Assembly (NCBI GenBank): GCA_022419385.1
Contig: JAJUBI010000007.1
Location: forward strand, 219,768-283,767
Source: Paraconiothyrium sp. Pb-2020
Taxonomy: Eukaryota > Ascomycota > Dothideomycetes > Pleosporales > Didymosphaeriaceae
Direction: 5' to 3'
Length of the DNA stretch: 64,000 bases
Below are positions 1 to 10,744 of the stretch, in pieces. Both the position numbers and the translations under genes were made by a program. The notes beneath the pieces are model-generated. The model was not told where the DNA came from. It searched no databases and saw only the letters and a program-made list of their open reading frames with translations. The stretch's first letter is position 1. Each line of letters starts with the position of its first letter.

Positions 1-546
1 TGTGCAGGCTCGTCGCATTATGCAGCCATGGTTCGTAATTCTCGCACGATGTTCAGCTTGCCGGGTTTGGTAGCTGTAAGCGGAGGGTCCGCCCTTTTGC
101 TGCCTTGACCGGGAGGTGTTCAGTGCATGGGAAGGGAAATGTGCCTTGATCGATGTTCAGTGCTTTTCGCGCCCTTTCGATTCTTGATTCGAGGACGATT
201 GGAGCCTAATGGCATGTCCCTTTGCACGTTGCAGGATTGCGCACGCTCGATCGGACCAGCAACGTGTTCCAGGTGTTGACCTGTAGCGGCATGATGTTGC
301 AGCTGGATATGGGACACCAAGTAGATAGAGCGTAAAGAGGAGGCTCGATATAGGTAGTGGGGCACCGATCTCATAACCTGTCGAGGCATGAAGCGTACAA
401 TGGGAACATGTAGGTAGCGTTAACAAGTTCATTGTAAGAGGGACGGAGGAACAGGCAGCGGATGCTGCCTCTATGGGCTGGCGCGCACCTGCTTCAACAG
501 TGCTCAAAACCATGGAATCTCCTCGATGTGTGCTAAATAGCAATCA
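1..546. other. Intergenic / 3' flank of the first gene
   Basis: No convincing gene is seen. Short open frames here lack family resemblance and splice structure. The stretch probably holds the 3' untranslated region of the minus-strand membrane-protein gene that ends at 547. Confidence 0.5.
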
Positions 547-1630
547 CTATACCTTCTCGTCTTCGTTGCTGCATCCAGATACGTCGTCATATTCTGGCGG
601 TGCGTCCTCATGCTCGCTGTCCAACAGCGCTGCCTCCGCATCATCCTCAATTGGCACCGCCATCTCCCGCTGCTTCCTAGCCATCCAGCGGAAGAGTACA
701 ATCACCGGAACCATAACGACCAAGATCGGGAGGAAGACGAAGTTATCCCAGAAGGCATCCCTCGTCTTAGACCACAGCATGTAGAAGGCCCTCGACCATG
801 TCCCGATCTTGCCGTAGTGGTCCCACTCCAGCGGTTGGAACACCGTGCGGGCCATCGCAAGCCGTCCGCACTCCATCTTGTACGGCTTCGCACGGTCCTT
901 ACGGTCTACAAGTTGCACCTCCTCCATGAAGAGGTCGTGCGGCTCGGCAGTCTCGCGCAGTAGTATCTGCACCAGTCTCTGGTCTTCTCGCTTCAGCTCA
1001 TAGTACCCGCTCCCGTTTTTCGCATAGAGCTCGGGTGTGTACAAATTAGCTGTGACGTCGAACTGGATCCAGGACTTTCCGGGCTCACGTGTTCCGACAA
1101 CGGTGTGCTCGTATTGCAGCTCAAAGCGGCCAAATTTCGTCCATCAGTTGGTATTCTACAGCCTTGTCCATGTGGCCCTTGGAGAAATTGGCGTTGACTT
1201 GGAACGCGTTGATGTGAAGGGGCATTGGGGCAAGCGGGGCGATGGAGCGGCCATTGAGCAGGAGCCTAGAGGAGGACGCATCAATGGTGAAGTTAAGGAG
1301 CTAAGATTGTGTTAGCCGTCTCTGATACATGAGAAATCCTCTCCTACTCACCAGCGAGTTATCCTGCGGCGGTTCCTGCCATTCTTCTGGCTCCAGATGC
1401 AGCTTTCGCACTCTGAACGGACATCCCACACATTCCAGCTTCACAACCGACGACTTATTCGCGGCGATCGTCGTGATAGCCGGCGCGAGCTCCGGAAGAC
1501 GACCATCGGCATGCTCGTCGTACCACGCTGCCGTCTTATCCGGATGGGTGGCCCATTTTGTATCGATGCCAGACCAGTCTCTGTATGCGCTTGCGACAGC
1601 GACGAGCGATGCACCGAGCACAAAACGCAT
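547..1630 (-). CDS. Type I membrane protein, DUF7728-like, with an apparent frameshift
   Basis: Two exons: 1352-1630 and 547-1300, with a 51 bp phase-0 intron that has a GTGAGT donor, CTAAC branch and TAG acceptor. The start at 1630 was chosen because it opens a signal peptide (MRFVLGASLVAVASA). The lumenal part has a CxGCPF motif near residue 70 followed by an LLLNG motif, resembling the fungal DUF7728 family as I remember it. A single transmembrane segment (FVFLPILVVMVPVIVLF) sits near the C-terminus, followed by an acidic cytoplasmic tail. The frame breaks between about 1125 and 1148: upstream reads ...AVEYQLMD then hits a TGA, while downstream KFGRFELQYEHT lies in the +1 frame. A 40 bp intron with an unusual GAG acceptor would also restore frame but would delete family-like sequence, so a real or sequencing frameshift is more likely. 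Function is unknown; a secretory-pathway location is inferred. Confidence 0.7.
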
Positions 1631-2677
1631 GGCTCCAACCAACACGATACAGCACAAATAACGAGTGACAAGGCGGATGACGATGGTCAGGAGTGCCACG
1701 GCAGGGTCGCTGATCTATGGGGCGGCTTACTACGGCTGGCGCTAATGCAGGCACTACCGGACTTCTATTTCGGGCCCATCAGCGCAGGGCAGTGAAAGCC
1801 CCGCAAATCTTTCTTCGCCGCCTGTCGTAACTTGTCTTCCACCCGTACGCAAGGAGCAACAGCGTTTACGACAAGCATGCTAAGAAGCTTAGCTGTGGTC
1901 GGTGCTGGGTACTTCGCCGTTCTATCGCATTGTCTGCACGGGGTTTCGCGCGAGATGTCGCCTAGCAGCCACCGCTCACGAAGACGTTGCTCACGAGCGT
2001 TCACGCTGCTCATCGTTCGGAGAGGTACATCTTAAAGATTGAAGTGTCGAGTCTCGCTCCGTCATCTATGCGATCGTCATACATTAACCCCAACGAGAAA
2101 ATGCGCTCTCTTCGTAGGCATTCTAGCATTGCGGACCCTCACTCAAACAAACTCAGCCCCCACAGCATCCTCTAGTGCTGCCTTCAGCTACGGCGGCGTA
2201 GCACAACCACCCGGCCCGTAATCATCACCACAGACCCACAGCAAAATGGTCCGATCGTTTCTGAACGACTGCGCATCCCGCTTCGGGCATGGTTCACATC
2301 CTTCCATCTGTTGGGCTTGCTATTGCTGGGTAGCGCTATGCTCGTGTTGGGCTAATGCGCTTCTTCTCAGCCTCAGCCGTGCCCCATGTTTCCATTTCCG
2401 AAGGGCTGCCTCGCCCATCCGCCCATCCGCCGAGTTTTCTTATAAGCGGCGTGTGTACCGCACTTCGTGTCATTTTCTCTGCTCGTGCCTGTGCGGTTTA
2501 TCTTTGATCTATCGTGTCTGAAGCGTCCCGCAAACGGTTCTGTCCTGCACGTTGTACCGGCACACCGGTCGCTTTGACGCCGCTTACTCGCTACCCCTGC
2601 ATCATCTTACACCTTGCAGCCGACCGCCTCCAGATCCGAGCGCTCGACGGACTTCCGGTCAACCCTTTTGAGCTTGT
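1631..2677. other. Intergenic region, divergent promoters
   Basis: This is the upstream region shared by the minus-strand membrane protein and the plus-strand PLAC8 gene. Several 60-90 codon open frames exist on both strands, but none has a recognisable motif or intron structure. Confidence 0.5.
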
Positions 2678-2691
2678 AGACTATATAGTCT
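2678..2691 (+). promoter_or_regulatory. Palindromic TATA element of the PLAC8 gene
   Basis: AGACTATATAGTCT is a perfect 14 bp palindrome with TATATA at its centre. It lies 86 bp upstream of the PLAC8 start codon, a normal distance for a fungal TATA box. The symmetrical flanks could also be a dimer-binding site; that is inference. Confidence 0.45.
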
Positions 2692-2777
2692 GAGTTCCGA
2701 CTCGCACGTTGCTCGCGTGGGCTTTGTTTCAGCAGTTTTTTGCTTCCGTCCAAAACACACACACATCCACGACCATC

Positions 2778-3314
2778 ATGACTACCATCCAGAAGCAGGA
2801 CTGGCACCACTCGGGCTCGGGATGCTGCAGCCCGATCGGCACTTGTGAGTTAGCTTTGCAACACGAAGAGAAGAATGCTACTAACAAAATAAAGGCTGCC
2901 TCTCATGGTGGTGCCCCTGCATCCTCTACGGCAAAACGCGCCACCGCTCCAAGAACGACGGAAACATGTCTAGCTACTCATGCTGCAACAGCTCGGTACT
3001 TAGCCCTCCTCTCCTCTCCCGTCCCGTTCTAATTCTGAATCCAGTGCATGGCCTTCTGCGGCCTCGCCTGCCTTGGCCTCTCCTTCATCCTGCCCATGAT
3101 GAACCGCGGCGACGTCCGCGCAAAGTATCACCTCAAGGGCAACGGCTGCGGCGACTGCATGTGCGCGTGCTGCTGCACGCCGTGCGATCTCACGCAGCAG
3201 GACAAGGAGGTCACGTATCGCGAGGAATCGAAGCATCTGCTGCAGGCGCAGCCGGGGAAGCAGGAGGGCATGTATTATGCGCAGCAGCCCCAGCAGCCGC
3301 ATTTCCACCATTAG
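2778..3314 (+). CDS. PLAC8 family cysteine-rich protein
   Basis: Three exons, 2778-2844, 2895-2995 and 3045-3314, encode 145 residues. The introns are 50 and 49 bp and all phases agree (1, then 0). Only after splicing does the hallmark CCLSWWCPCILYGKTRHR appear across the first junction, matching the PLAC8 CxxxxCPCxxxGKxxxR signature. A hydrophobic cysteine-rich core (FCGLACLGLSFILPMM) and the second CxxCxCxCCCTPC block follow. The Q/H-rich C-terminal tail is probably disordered. PLAC8 proteins are small membrane-associated proteins; relatives include plant cadmium-resistance and FW2.2-type proteins involved in metal transport or cell-size control. The substrate here cannot be read from the sequence. 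Confidence 0.9.
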
Positions 3315-4216
3315 AGTGAAGTGGGATGGTTGTATGATTGAGGGATGGACGGCGGTTGGAAGGTATTCACTTCTGGGTTTCCTATGTTGCATTAGGTTGG
3401 GCTAGGAGTTTGCTATGGGTTATTGAGATACCAAAATCATCTATTTTATCGTTACTCTGGGTGTTTTATTGGATCTCATACTTGTTGTCTCTGGACTTCT
3501 TGCTGACGGGCGTACAGCTTCTCATTGATCTACAACTCGAAGAAAATAGGAGTAAGGATTAGAACGGCCTAGGAGGTCCCTCCACAACAGATTCCTTTGC
3601 AATAACTCGATCCAAGTACAGCGGCAGGAAATACCACACCCCTCTCAACCTTTCCATCTAGAAGGCGAATGGCTGGACAGGACCAGCGTCACCAGGAGGT
3701 CTGATACAGTCGCTGTGCCGTCTATCAAATGCAAAATTTCGTTCAGCGGGTCTGTACCATATGAAAGCGCTTGATCTGCAAGCAAACGTCGAAGTCCCAA
3801 CGTCTGCTTGTCCAGCCAATCAGCACCCTTGCGAAGCAATCAGCATAGTATTATTCTTGTAGGTGTTTTATTATAGTTGACTATAGCCGCAGAGAACGCT
3901 CTGGAATGGTTTCCATCAAATCCAGGGAAACAAAGTTGGATATGATGAGCCAACATGCGAAGGGCGTATGTAGTCGGAGTTCTCTCGGGCGGAAAAGGGG
4001 AAGAGGGGGGATTAATCAGCAGCATCGTGTAACCCAGCCGCTTATTCACTCCCACGAGTATTCACTGATGAGACAAATGCTCAATGCTTAATACAGCGAC
4101 CGCCACTGCTACCTTTAGTATGAATCACCTCACACGACCTTGACAATCCTTGCTTTCCAGACTATCCCAATCTTCACAAAACAGCCCCTCCATCTCAAAT
4201 CCGTCCCTTCGCCAGA
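3315..4216. other. Intergenic region
   Basis: 3' flank of the PLAC8 gene and 5' flank of the enoyl reductase gene. Short frames on both strands show no motif. The last 60 bases before the next start are C/T-rich, typical of fungal promoter-proximal leader sequence. Confidence 0.5.
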
Positions 4217-5398
4217 ATGAAAGCCCTCATCCTTCACGCCGAAGAGCAAACAGCCAGACTCAAAGAAATCCCCCCTCCCACCCCTTCCCCCACCGAGATC
4301 CTCGTCGCCGTAAAAGCCATCGCTCTCAATCCCATCGACCCCCTCTACGTCCGCCACCCACTCGCTCCCACCGGCCGTACTATCGGCAGCGACTTCGCCG
4401 GAACCGTCTTCTCCACAGGGTCCTCCGTCCCTCCTCACGCCGGCCTCCGTCCCGGCTCCCGTGTAGCTGGATTCCTCCAGGGCGCCTGCAGCGTGAACGA
4501 CCGCGCAGGCGCATTCGCCGAACGCGCATGCATAGAGTGGGATCTCGTGTGGAAGGTTCCAGCTGAGATGTCGTTTGAAGACGCGTGCGGCGTGAGTTTG
4601 GTCGCGTTGACGGCTGCGCAGGGGCTGTGGTTTAGGCTGGGGTTATGCGCGCCGTTTGAGTATGACAGGGCAGCGGCCTTGGAGGAGCATCCGGCGTGGA
4701 TGTGGCTCGCGGCGGAGAAGCTGGGACGCCCCGAAACCATCGATTTCTTCATCTATGGCGCTTCGACGTCTGTGGGGCTGTATGCGGCGCAGATGGTTCG
4801 GATGAGTGCGGGTCTTGCGGGGAAGAAGGTTAGGCTGGTGGGCGCGGCTGGTAAAGCGCGGTGGGAGATGTTGAAAGCTATGCCTTTTGGGTACGATCAT
4901 CTGGTGGATTATCACGATGAGGATTGGCCGGCGCAGATTCGAGGGCTGACGGGTGACGTCGGTGTGCATTTCGCATATGACTGTATTTCTGAGGGGAGTT
5001 CTGTTGAGAAAGTGTCCTCGACCTTAGGTAGCAACGGCAGAAGTGCGGTCGTGCGCTCGCGGGCTGGCGGTGCATGGCACGCTGGTGAACTGCGTTTTGA
5101 GCCTATATACGGCGCGGTTTGGGAGGGATTGGGAGAAGAGGTGCAGTATCAAGGTATGGTGGTGAAGCGATCACCGGCTGCTCGAGATTTCGCAGTTGCG
5201 TTCTACAATTGGCTTGGTCAGGCGATGGGTTCGTCGCTGAGACCAGTTCCGATCAGGAGGATGCCTGGGGGTCTTTCAAAGATCGTGGAAGAGGGATTTC
5301 TGCTACTTGGTAGTGGGAAAATGGACGAGAGAAAGGTGGAGAGAAGCGAAGAGTGGATGAAGCCGCTGAGCGCGGAAAAACTGGTGTACACGATATAA
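4217..5398 (+). CDS. Trans-acting enoyl reductase / zinc-independent MDR oxidoreductase, LovC-like
   Basis: Single exon, 393 residues, the usual length for this group. The N-terminal GroES-like domain begins MKALILHAEEQTARLKEIP and contains the catalytic-domain landmarks LNPIDPLYV and GSDFAGTV. The NAD(P)H-binding Rossmann domain has YGASTSVGLYAAQM near residues 178-191 and the later LVGAAGK strand. The zinc-ligand pattern of classical alcohol dehydrogenases is absent. This architecture matches fungal quinone-oxidoreductase-like proteins, including LovC-type trans-enoyl reductases that reduce the growing chain on highly reducing polyketide synthases. No PKS is visible, so the partner is unknown and a general toxin/quinone reductase remains possible. 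The 3' end converges on an MFS drug-efflux gene only 55 bp away. Confidence 0.82.
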   Translation: MKALILHAEEQTARLKEIPPPTPSPTEILVAVKAIALNPIDPLYVRHPLAPTGRTIGSDFAGTVFSTGSSVPPHAGLRPGSRVAGFLQGACSVNDRAGAFAERACIEWDLVWKVPAEMSFEDACGVSLVALTAAQGLWFRLGLCAPFEYDRAAALEEHPAWMWLAAEKLGRPETIDFFIYGASTSVGLYAAQMVRMSAGLAGKKVRLVGAAGKARWEMLKAMPFGYDHLVDYHDEDWPAQIRGLTGDVGVHFAYDCISEGSSVEKVSSTLGSNGRSAVVRSRAGGAWHAGELRFEPIYGAVWEGLGEEVQYQGMVVKRSPAARDFAVAFYNWLGQAMGSSLRPVPIRRMPGGLSKIVEEGFLLLGSGKMDERKVERSEEWMKPLSAEKLVYTI

Positions 5399-5453
5399 GC
5401 GAGAGCGTCATAGTTGTGATGATACAGTTGATGTTCTCGCGATCAGGTTTAAC

Positions 5454-7578
5454 TTAGAGTATATGTACTGTACATCCGAGCTCACCCACAAGCGGATCAA
5501 ACCAGATAATTGATTCCGACGAATGGTTTATATTCATAGAGCAATAGATTCTAAGGTATGTGCCGACCAAGCTTCCAGTGCTAAAGCTCCTCGGAGTGCT
5601 TCCTTCACAACTAAATGTCGCATTACAGATTTCAAGTACGCTGGGGTTTTCGGCCTCTTCCTTCCCTAGCGTCCTCCACTCCATCCCCAAACTACACAAA
5701 AACGCCATCCCCGCCGCAGCGACGGGCAGCATATGCATCCTCGACAGCGCATAACTATACGTTCTCACCACAAGGCCTACCTGCTCTGCCTCCACCGCCT
5801 GCGCGATCCTCCTCGGCCCCGCAGCTACAATGCGCGCCGCGTCTTGCGCAGAGAATTGCTCACCCAGTCGCCCAAGTAGCTGGTTGCTTAGAATGTTCTG
5901 CGCGACACTGACAGCCAGTGCGCCGCCGAGCGCCTGGAACAGCACCAGTAGCGCGTTACCCGTCGGCAGGGCTGTAGTACCGAGCACTACGTGCAGCGCC
6001 GAATACGGGATCTGGAATCCCATGCCAAAGCCTATGCCCGCAAGGAGCTGGTAGGATACCCAGTGCGCAGGCCCGCTGCCAACGGTAAGCGTGGTGATCA
6101 GCCCGCAGGCGATGGTGAATATGAGGGAGCCAAGGACCACGAAGGGGACGTAGTGCTTTAGTGCTGTAACGAGGGTGCCGCTGATGCCGGCGGTGAGGAT
6201 CATGGTGCCCAGATAGGGCAGGAGACGGGCGCCGGATGCGGAGGCGGTTTGGCTGCTGACGGCCTGGAAGTAGAGTGGGAGGTAGTAGATGTGGGTGTCG
6301 ATAGCTATGTTGAGGAAGCAGGTGAAGAGGCAGCCGGAGCAGACGGAGCGCTGGCTAAAGACTTTTGGAGAGACTAATGCGCTGGTTGGGTCAGTGGAAG
6401 AGCAAATATGGTGGATGTGTAGGTAAGATACCTTTCACCTTGCCTGACTTGGGTTGCGATGAGGATTACTAGGAGCACGACGAAGCTGACTAGGCATCCG
6501 ATCACCCGCGCGGAGTCCCACGCATAGTCTATTCCACCCCATTTCAGCGGGAGGAAAAGAAGGACCGCGGACCCGATCGACAGAAATCCGCCGACAAAAT
6601 CGATACTTTGCAGTTTTGACAGCGTGGACAAGGGTACCTTGGCAGGCATGGTGTAAGATTCTAGGAGGGATACACATAGTAGGAACGCCAGCCCGCCACA
6701 TGCTACACTATGTTAGCACCTCAACATAGACTTGCTTAGATTTCAAAGGCGAACTAACGTAAATTCAGGTAGAAGCAAAAGCGCCACGTGAGATGTTGCG
6801 AGTCAGTGAATAAGCCACCCAACGTGGGCCCCGCTATGGCCGCCACGCCATACATACTCATGATCATGGCCATGTACATGGGCCGCTTGGAGAACGGTAC
6901 CAGACGCCCTCCGATGGTCAATGCACCGGATAGAATGCCGGCGGCGCCGCTTCCAGATACTGCACGCCCAGCGATGAACATAGGGGAGTTTTGCGCTGTT
7001 GCACATACGGTTGAGCCGACTTCGAAGAGGCAGAGGGATAACAAGAACACGAGTTTCGTGTTGAAGAGGGTGTATATGCGTCCACAGAGGGGTTGAAGTG
7101 CCATTAAAGTCATTAGGTAGGCGGAGCCATACCAGCCGACGTCCTACTTGAAGGATTAGCATTGACGAGCATTCACATGCGAACCAGACAAGAGACGTAG
7201 GACGTACGTTAAGGCTATTCCAATGCGTTGTCATCGTTGGAATCGCCGTGCCTGGAGGCGTCTCGTTAGTGCGCGAGTCCTTCGCACCAGGCCTCTCCAC
7301 ATCAGCGCACCGATTACATTTGTGTCGAGCGCAACCATCAGAGTAGACAGCATCAGAGATATTGTCAATACTGCCAACCGCGAGCCGTGCGGGTACGCCT
7401 CTTCGACCTGTGCATCTTCGCGCACCGCTCTATCGTGCGCTGCCTGTGGGCTCTGCTCCTGCTCTTCCTTGTTGTGAGCGTCCTGGCCAACGTCGACCGA
7501 CGCCATGTTCTCATCGAGTGTTGATGGGCTGTAGAGCGTACTCAAGGTTGAGGTGAGGTCGTGCCCCGGGAGGGCCAT
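5454..7578 (-). CDS. MFS transporter, DHA14 drug/toxin efflux family
   Basis: Five exons: 7311-7578, 7208-7251 (44 bp), 6759-7143, 6432-6702 and 5454-6381, giving about 631 residues. All junctions keep phase and rebuild family motifs: ALDTNVIGTAIPTMTTHWNSLN, then DVGWYGSAYLMTLMALQPLCG, and LNLPCGGLAFLL across the third intron. The sequence fits the 14-helix DHA2/DHA14 group that includes aflatoxin and trichothecene pumps. The start at 7578 is a choice; in-frame ATGs at 7626 and 7506 are also possible, and the soluble N-terminus gives no help. The C-terminal ~60 residues after helix 14 are longer than usual and may hide another intron. Likely role: proton-driven export of a small hydrophobic compound at the plasma membrane. 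It is convergent with the trans-enoyl reductase gene. Confidence 0.88.
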
Positions 7579-7741
7579 GCGAACGGGTCCCGAGGCTGCG
7601 GCGTGGGGATATATGCTAATATACAACCAGAGACTGCCGTTCCCATTACACAGAGGCTGTGAGCCACTATAAAGATGGCCACAAGCACGCTTCCTGCTTT
7701 CTTCACCTGGATCCTAACTTCATTCGCTCTGTGGCTCAGTA

Positions 7742-9523
7742 GGGTACGGTCGCTTCAACGCAATACTCGGTCCTTCCGAGCACCAGCACGACTTTGTGCA
7801 CGAACCATAGACCCGAGTGTCGATGCCTGGCAATATGAACATAGACCATGTGTATCGAAAAGCTCGACTTCCTGTCAATCCATTTCAACAATTTGCTGTT
7901 GGATTCATGGCGGAGCGTGAACGCAGCACAAGTCAGGCCCAACAAGCAGCACGTATTGTTGCCGCCGCTTACGAATTAAAGACGTGCGTTGATGAGGGAC
8001 TCAATCCTGATGTCCTCAACTGACAGCCACTTTGCATGGAGTTGGTCGATTGGATTTTCAACTGTACCCGCGAACCACATTCGCGCAAGGATTTGGTCAA
8101 AAGGTATCCTGAAAGCAACCACTGCATCATACTACGAAATGGGCATCTTTTCCAAGTACCTCTTACCGATGGTAAAGCACCCGTCACATGGAGCACTTGG
8201 AAGACGCGTGCGATGGGATCATTCATACCTCTAATGACAGTGTGGATACTTTCGCACCCTTGACTGCCGGTGACCGAGACGCATGGGCAAAGGTAAGTAG
8301 CTGCCTTCCAAATGCCACTCAACTCCCACAGCGCTAATGTTTTCCCTCAGAATCGGGAACAACTCAGATCTTCCAGCACGCATAATAATCATGTCCTTGA
8401 AATCATCGAATCGTCCGCTTTCAACATCTGTTTGGATGACGATGCGCCAGCCGGGGCAACTGAGCGATTGAACCATTTCCTCCTTCGAGGCACCACTAAC
8501 AGGTGGTCCGACAAGACTTTGCAATTTATTGGTTGCGCAAACGGCGCATCAGCCATCCTTGCCGAACACACTCACATCGACGGCGGGATTTTGCGGCAAC
8601 TCAACGAGCATTTGTAAAGGAGACTTACCGAGAGTACTGGCAATCCGGCACTGACAACTGGCCACGAGAGCACCAATGATTACGCAACCACGAATAGGCC
8701 TGGGTCTTCTAACGGCCACGCAAAAACAAATGGGCACACAACGACTAATGGTGATCCTAAGAAAGTGGGACCACTTTTCAACAGACTTGAATTCGACAGC
8801 GTCCCAAATCTGCTGATTGAAGCTCGCCACATCCAACGCGACTTCACAACAATGACTGCACCCCTGACCAGCGAAATAGGAATATGTGCTTTTCCTTCGC
8901 TCAGCGCCAACGTTTTCCGGGATTACGGATGCGCACCGCGCGCCGCTTGCCAGGTCGCCATACAGCTTGCGACACGCATCTACTTTGGCGAGCAGGTCCC
9001 AAGCTGGGAGACAGTGTCGCTGCGTGCCTTCCAACGAGGCCGCGTCGACATCGTTCAAACCGTCCTTCCTAGCATGTACAGGTTCTGCTCTGCGGCACTG
9101 CAAGATCCAGAGCCAAGCCTCAACCGCCGTGCCGAGCTACGCACATTGTTTGTAGCTGCAACGAAAGCGCATACTGTGAACGTGACGAGAGCAAGTCGAG
9201 GCCTGGGCTTTGCGGGGCACTTTTATGCGTTGCAGGAGGTCTTGCGCGAAGACGAATGTCTCCGCGAAATCTTCACAGATCCGACATACCAATGCACGAG
9301 GCCGAAGAAACTGATGACTGACTGCGCGGACTGGACTTCTGGGCTTATGATGGATGGTGGTTGGGTAATGCCCTATCCGGATCATGTGTGGGTGCACTAC
9401 GAGGTCATGAACGAGGAGGCGAGATTGTTTGTGAAGGCTCCACTCGGTCGTTTGGCGGACTTCCATCAGGCTCTAGCAAGGGCAGCGAGAATTGTCACAG
9501 CTGTACTAGGTATGAATATATAA
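7742..9523 (+). pseudogene. Decayed choline/carnitine O-acyltransferase
   Basis: Conserved blocks of the family occur in order: YRKARLPVNPFQQFAVGF near 7850, LNPDVLN-stop-QPLCMELVDWIF near 8000-8060, HCIILRNGHLFQVPL near 8130, EHLEDACDGIIHTSND near 8195, the catalytic-His block AEHTHIDGG near 8570, then VSLRAFQRGR near 9025. Lesions: an in-frame TGA at 8021-8023 inside the L-x-QPLCM block, a TAG at about 7808, a frame change between about 8175 and 8191, and no recognisable N-terminal block. Two later gaps can be true introns: 8287-8350-type GTAAGT...CAG ahead of the NREQLRSS block, and 8614-8697, which would remove a TAA at 8615 in phase. The STS-like motif region reads MTDC, so substrate residues have drifted. 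The C-terminal 252 codons (8765-9523) remain open. Active enzymes transfer acyl groups between CoA and carnitine; this copy is probably inactive. Confidence 0.75.
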
Positions 9524-10744
9524 CCACCTTGCATAACTCCAAGGCTTAAATAGAATATAGGCAACGTATTCTGGATTGATAATCAATAGTTTCGGCATTT
9601 GTGGTAGGCTATTATTGGACTTGACTAAATAAACTGGAAAGTTATTGATTATTCCTTACCCCAAACATTCTGAGACACGCGCATTCGAGTGCTAGGGTGA
9701 TGGTGGGCCTAGCACGTGTATCTCACGCTGCGTATAGTGTGCACCCTCGCGCAGGTTCTGCACGAGTAGTCACCAGATTGCATGATAATACAAATATATC
9801 CTCTTACATGCTTGCTTGTCTTCTCGCTGACAATTTCAGGATTGCCCGCGCGCTCAAGCTTGGCCTCACTCGTTCAATGAAGGAGGCATCTACTGGTACT
9901 GCGGAGATGCTGCTGGTTGTTCTTAGGAAGTTTCAGTCACGTGTAGCTAGTTTGACGCAGGTACGTATAAGCTTCTTGCTTGTAATTGGGCTTTGTACTT
10001 GTTTTATTAACCTTTTGTCTGACAAGTGACCAGGAAAGTATGAAAAGTATCTGATGTGGGATTGGGAATGTTGTAGTATAAGCACAGGGTGGACGCGTTC
10101 AGAGGTTGTAATTATCGAAGAGTATAGGGGACGCATCCTGAGCCCGTCTTTGATGTATGATACTATCTGAAAAAATTCATTAGGAATGCATCCTTTCTGT
10201 TTGTAGCCGCATCCTCTCCTTCCATTAGCTGAACGTAACAGAAGGCTGCGGGCTGTTAGCTCAGGAGTGTGAGTGCCTTTGCACTGGAAACGCCACAGGT
10301 TTCTCTATAAGTAAGACCTTACTGTAAGGTACATTAGTGATATGCTGGTAGTCCAAAACCCGCTAGTGGAGTGAAATCAGAATATTAATGTTGTGCGGTT
10401 GAGGAGTGCTCGTCCGTTCTCGCTCTAGTCCAGCAGCGACAGTTCGTTCTGGTGTTAGGTAAGCTGTATCTTGTTTGCTTTGATGCTTTCACGCGTCATT
10501 TATTCAAAACGATCGCGGGTATGGCCCCTGGGTTTTCATTGCCTATTTCCGAGAGCTCAGATGTTGTTTGCTGGTAAACACCCCGCTGCAGGCACCCGTG
10601 TCACTCACCGCTCCCACGCGCTGCCACGCGCTCCGACCTCTCACCTCTGCCCCGCCCATTTAAACCGTCGTACATCACTTCTACACGCTCAACGACGGCG
10701 CGACTTCTACACGTGCGAACGAACAACCCTCGGCTGCATTCGTG
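9524..10744. other. Intergenic region, 1.2 kb
   Basis: 3' flank of the acyltransferase relic and promoter of the RING-finger gene. The first half is AT-rich. A 110-codon open frame at 9697-10029 has no recognisable motif. A weak tRNA-like stretch near 10249-10300 is discussed under rejected items. A TTTAAA lies near 10660, about 85 bp upstream of the RING gene start. Confidence 0.5.

Noticed and set aside
10249..10300. tRNA-like stretch beginning GGGCTGTTAGCTCAG
   Set aside because: The A-box-like start and a short D arm are present, but no B box (GGTTCGA) follows and the anticodon arm does not close. At most a fragment of a tRNA.
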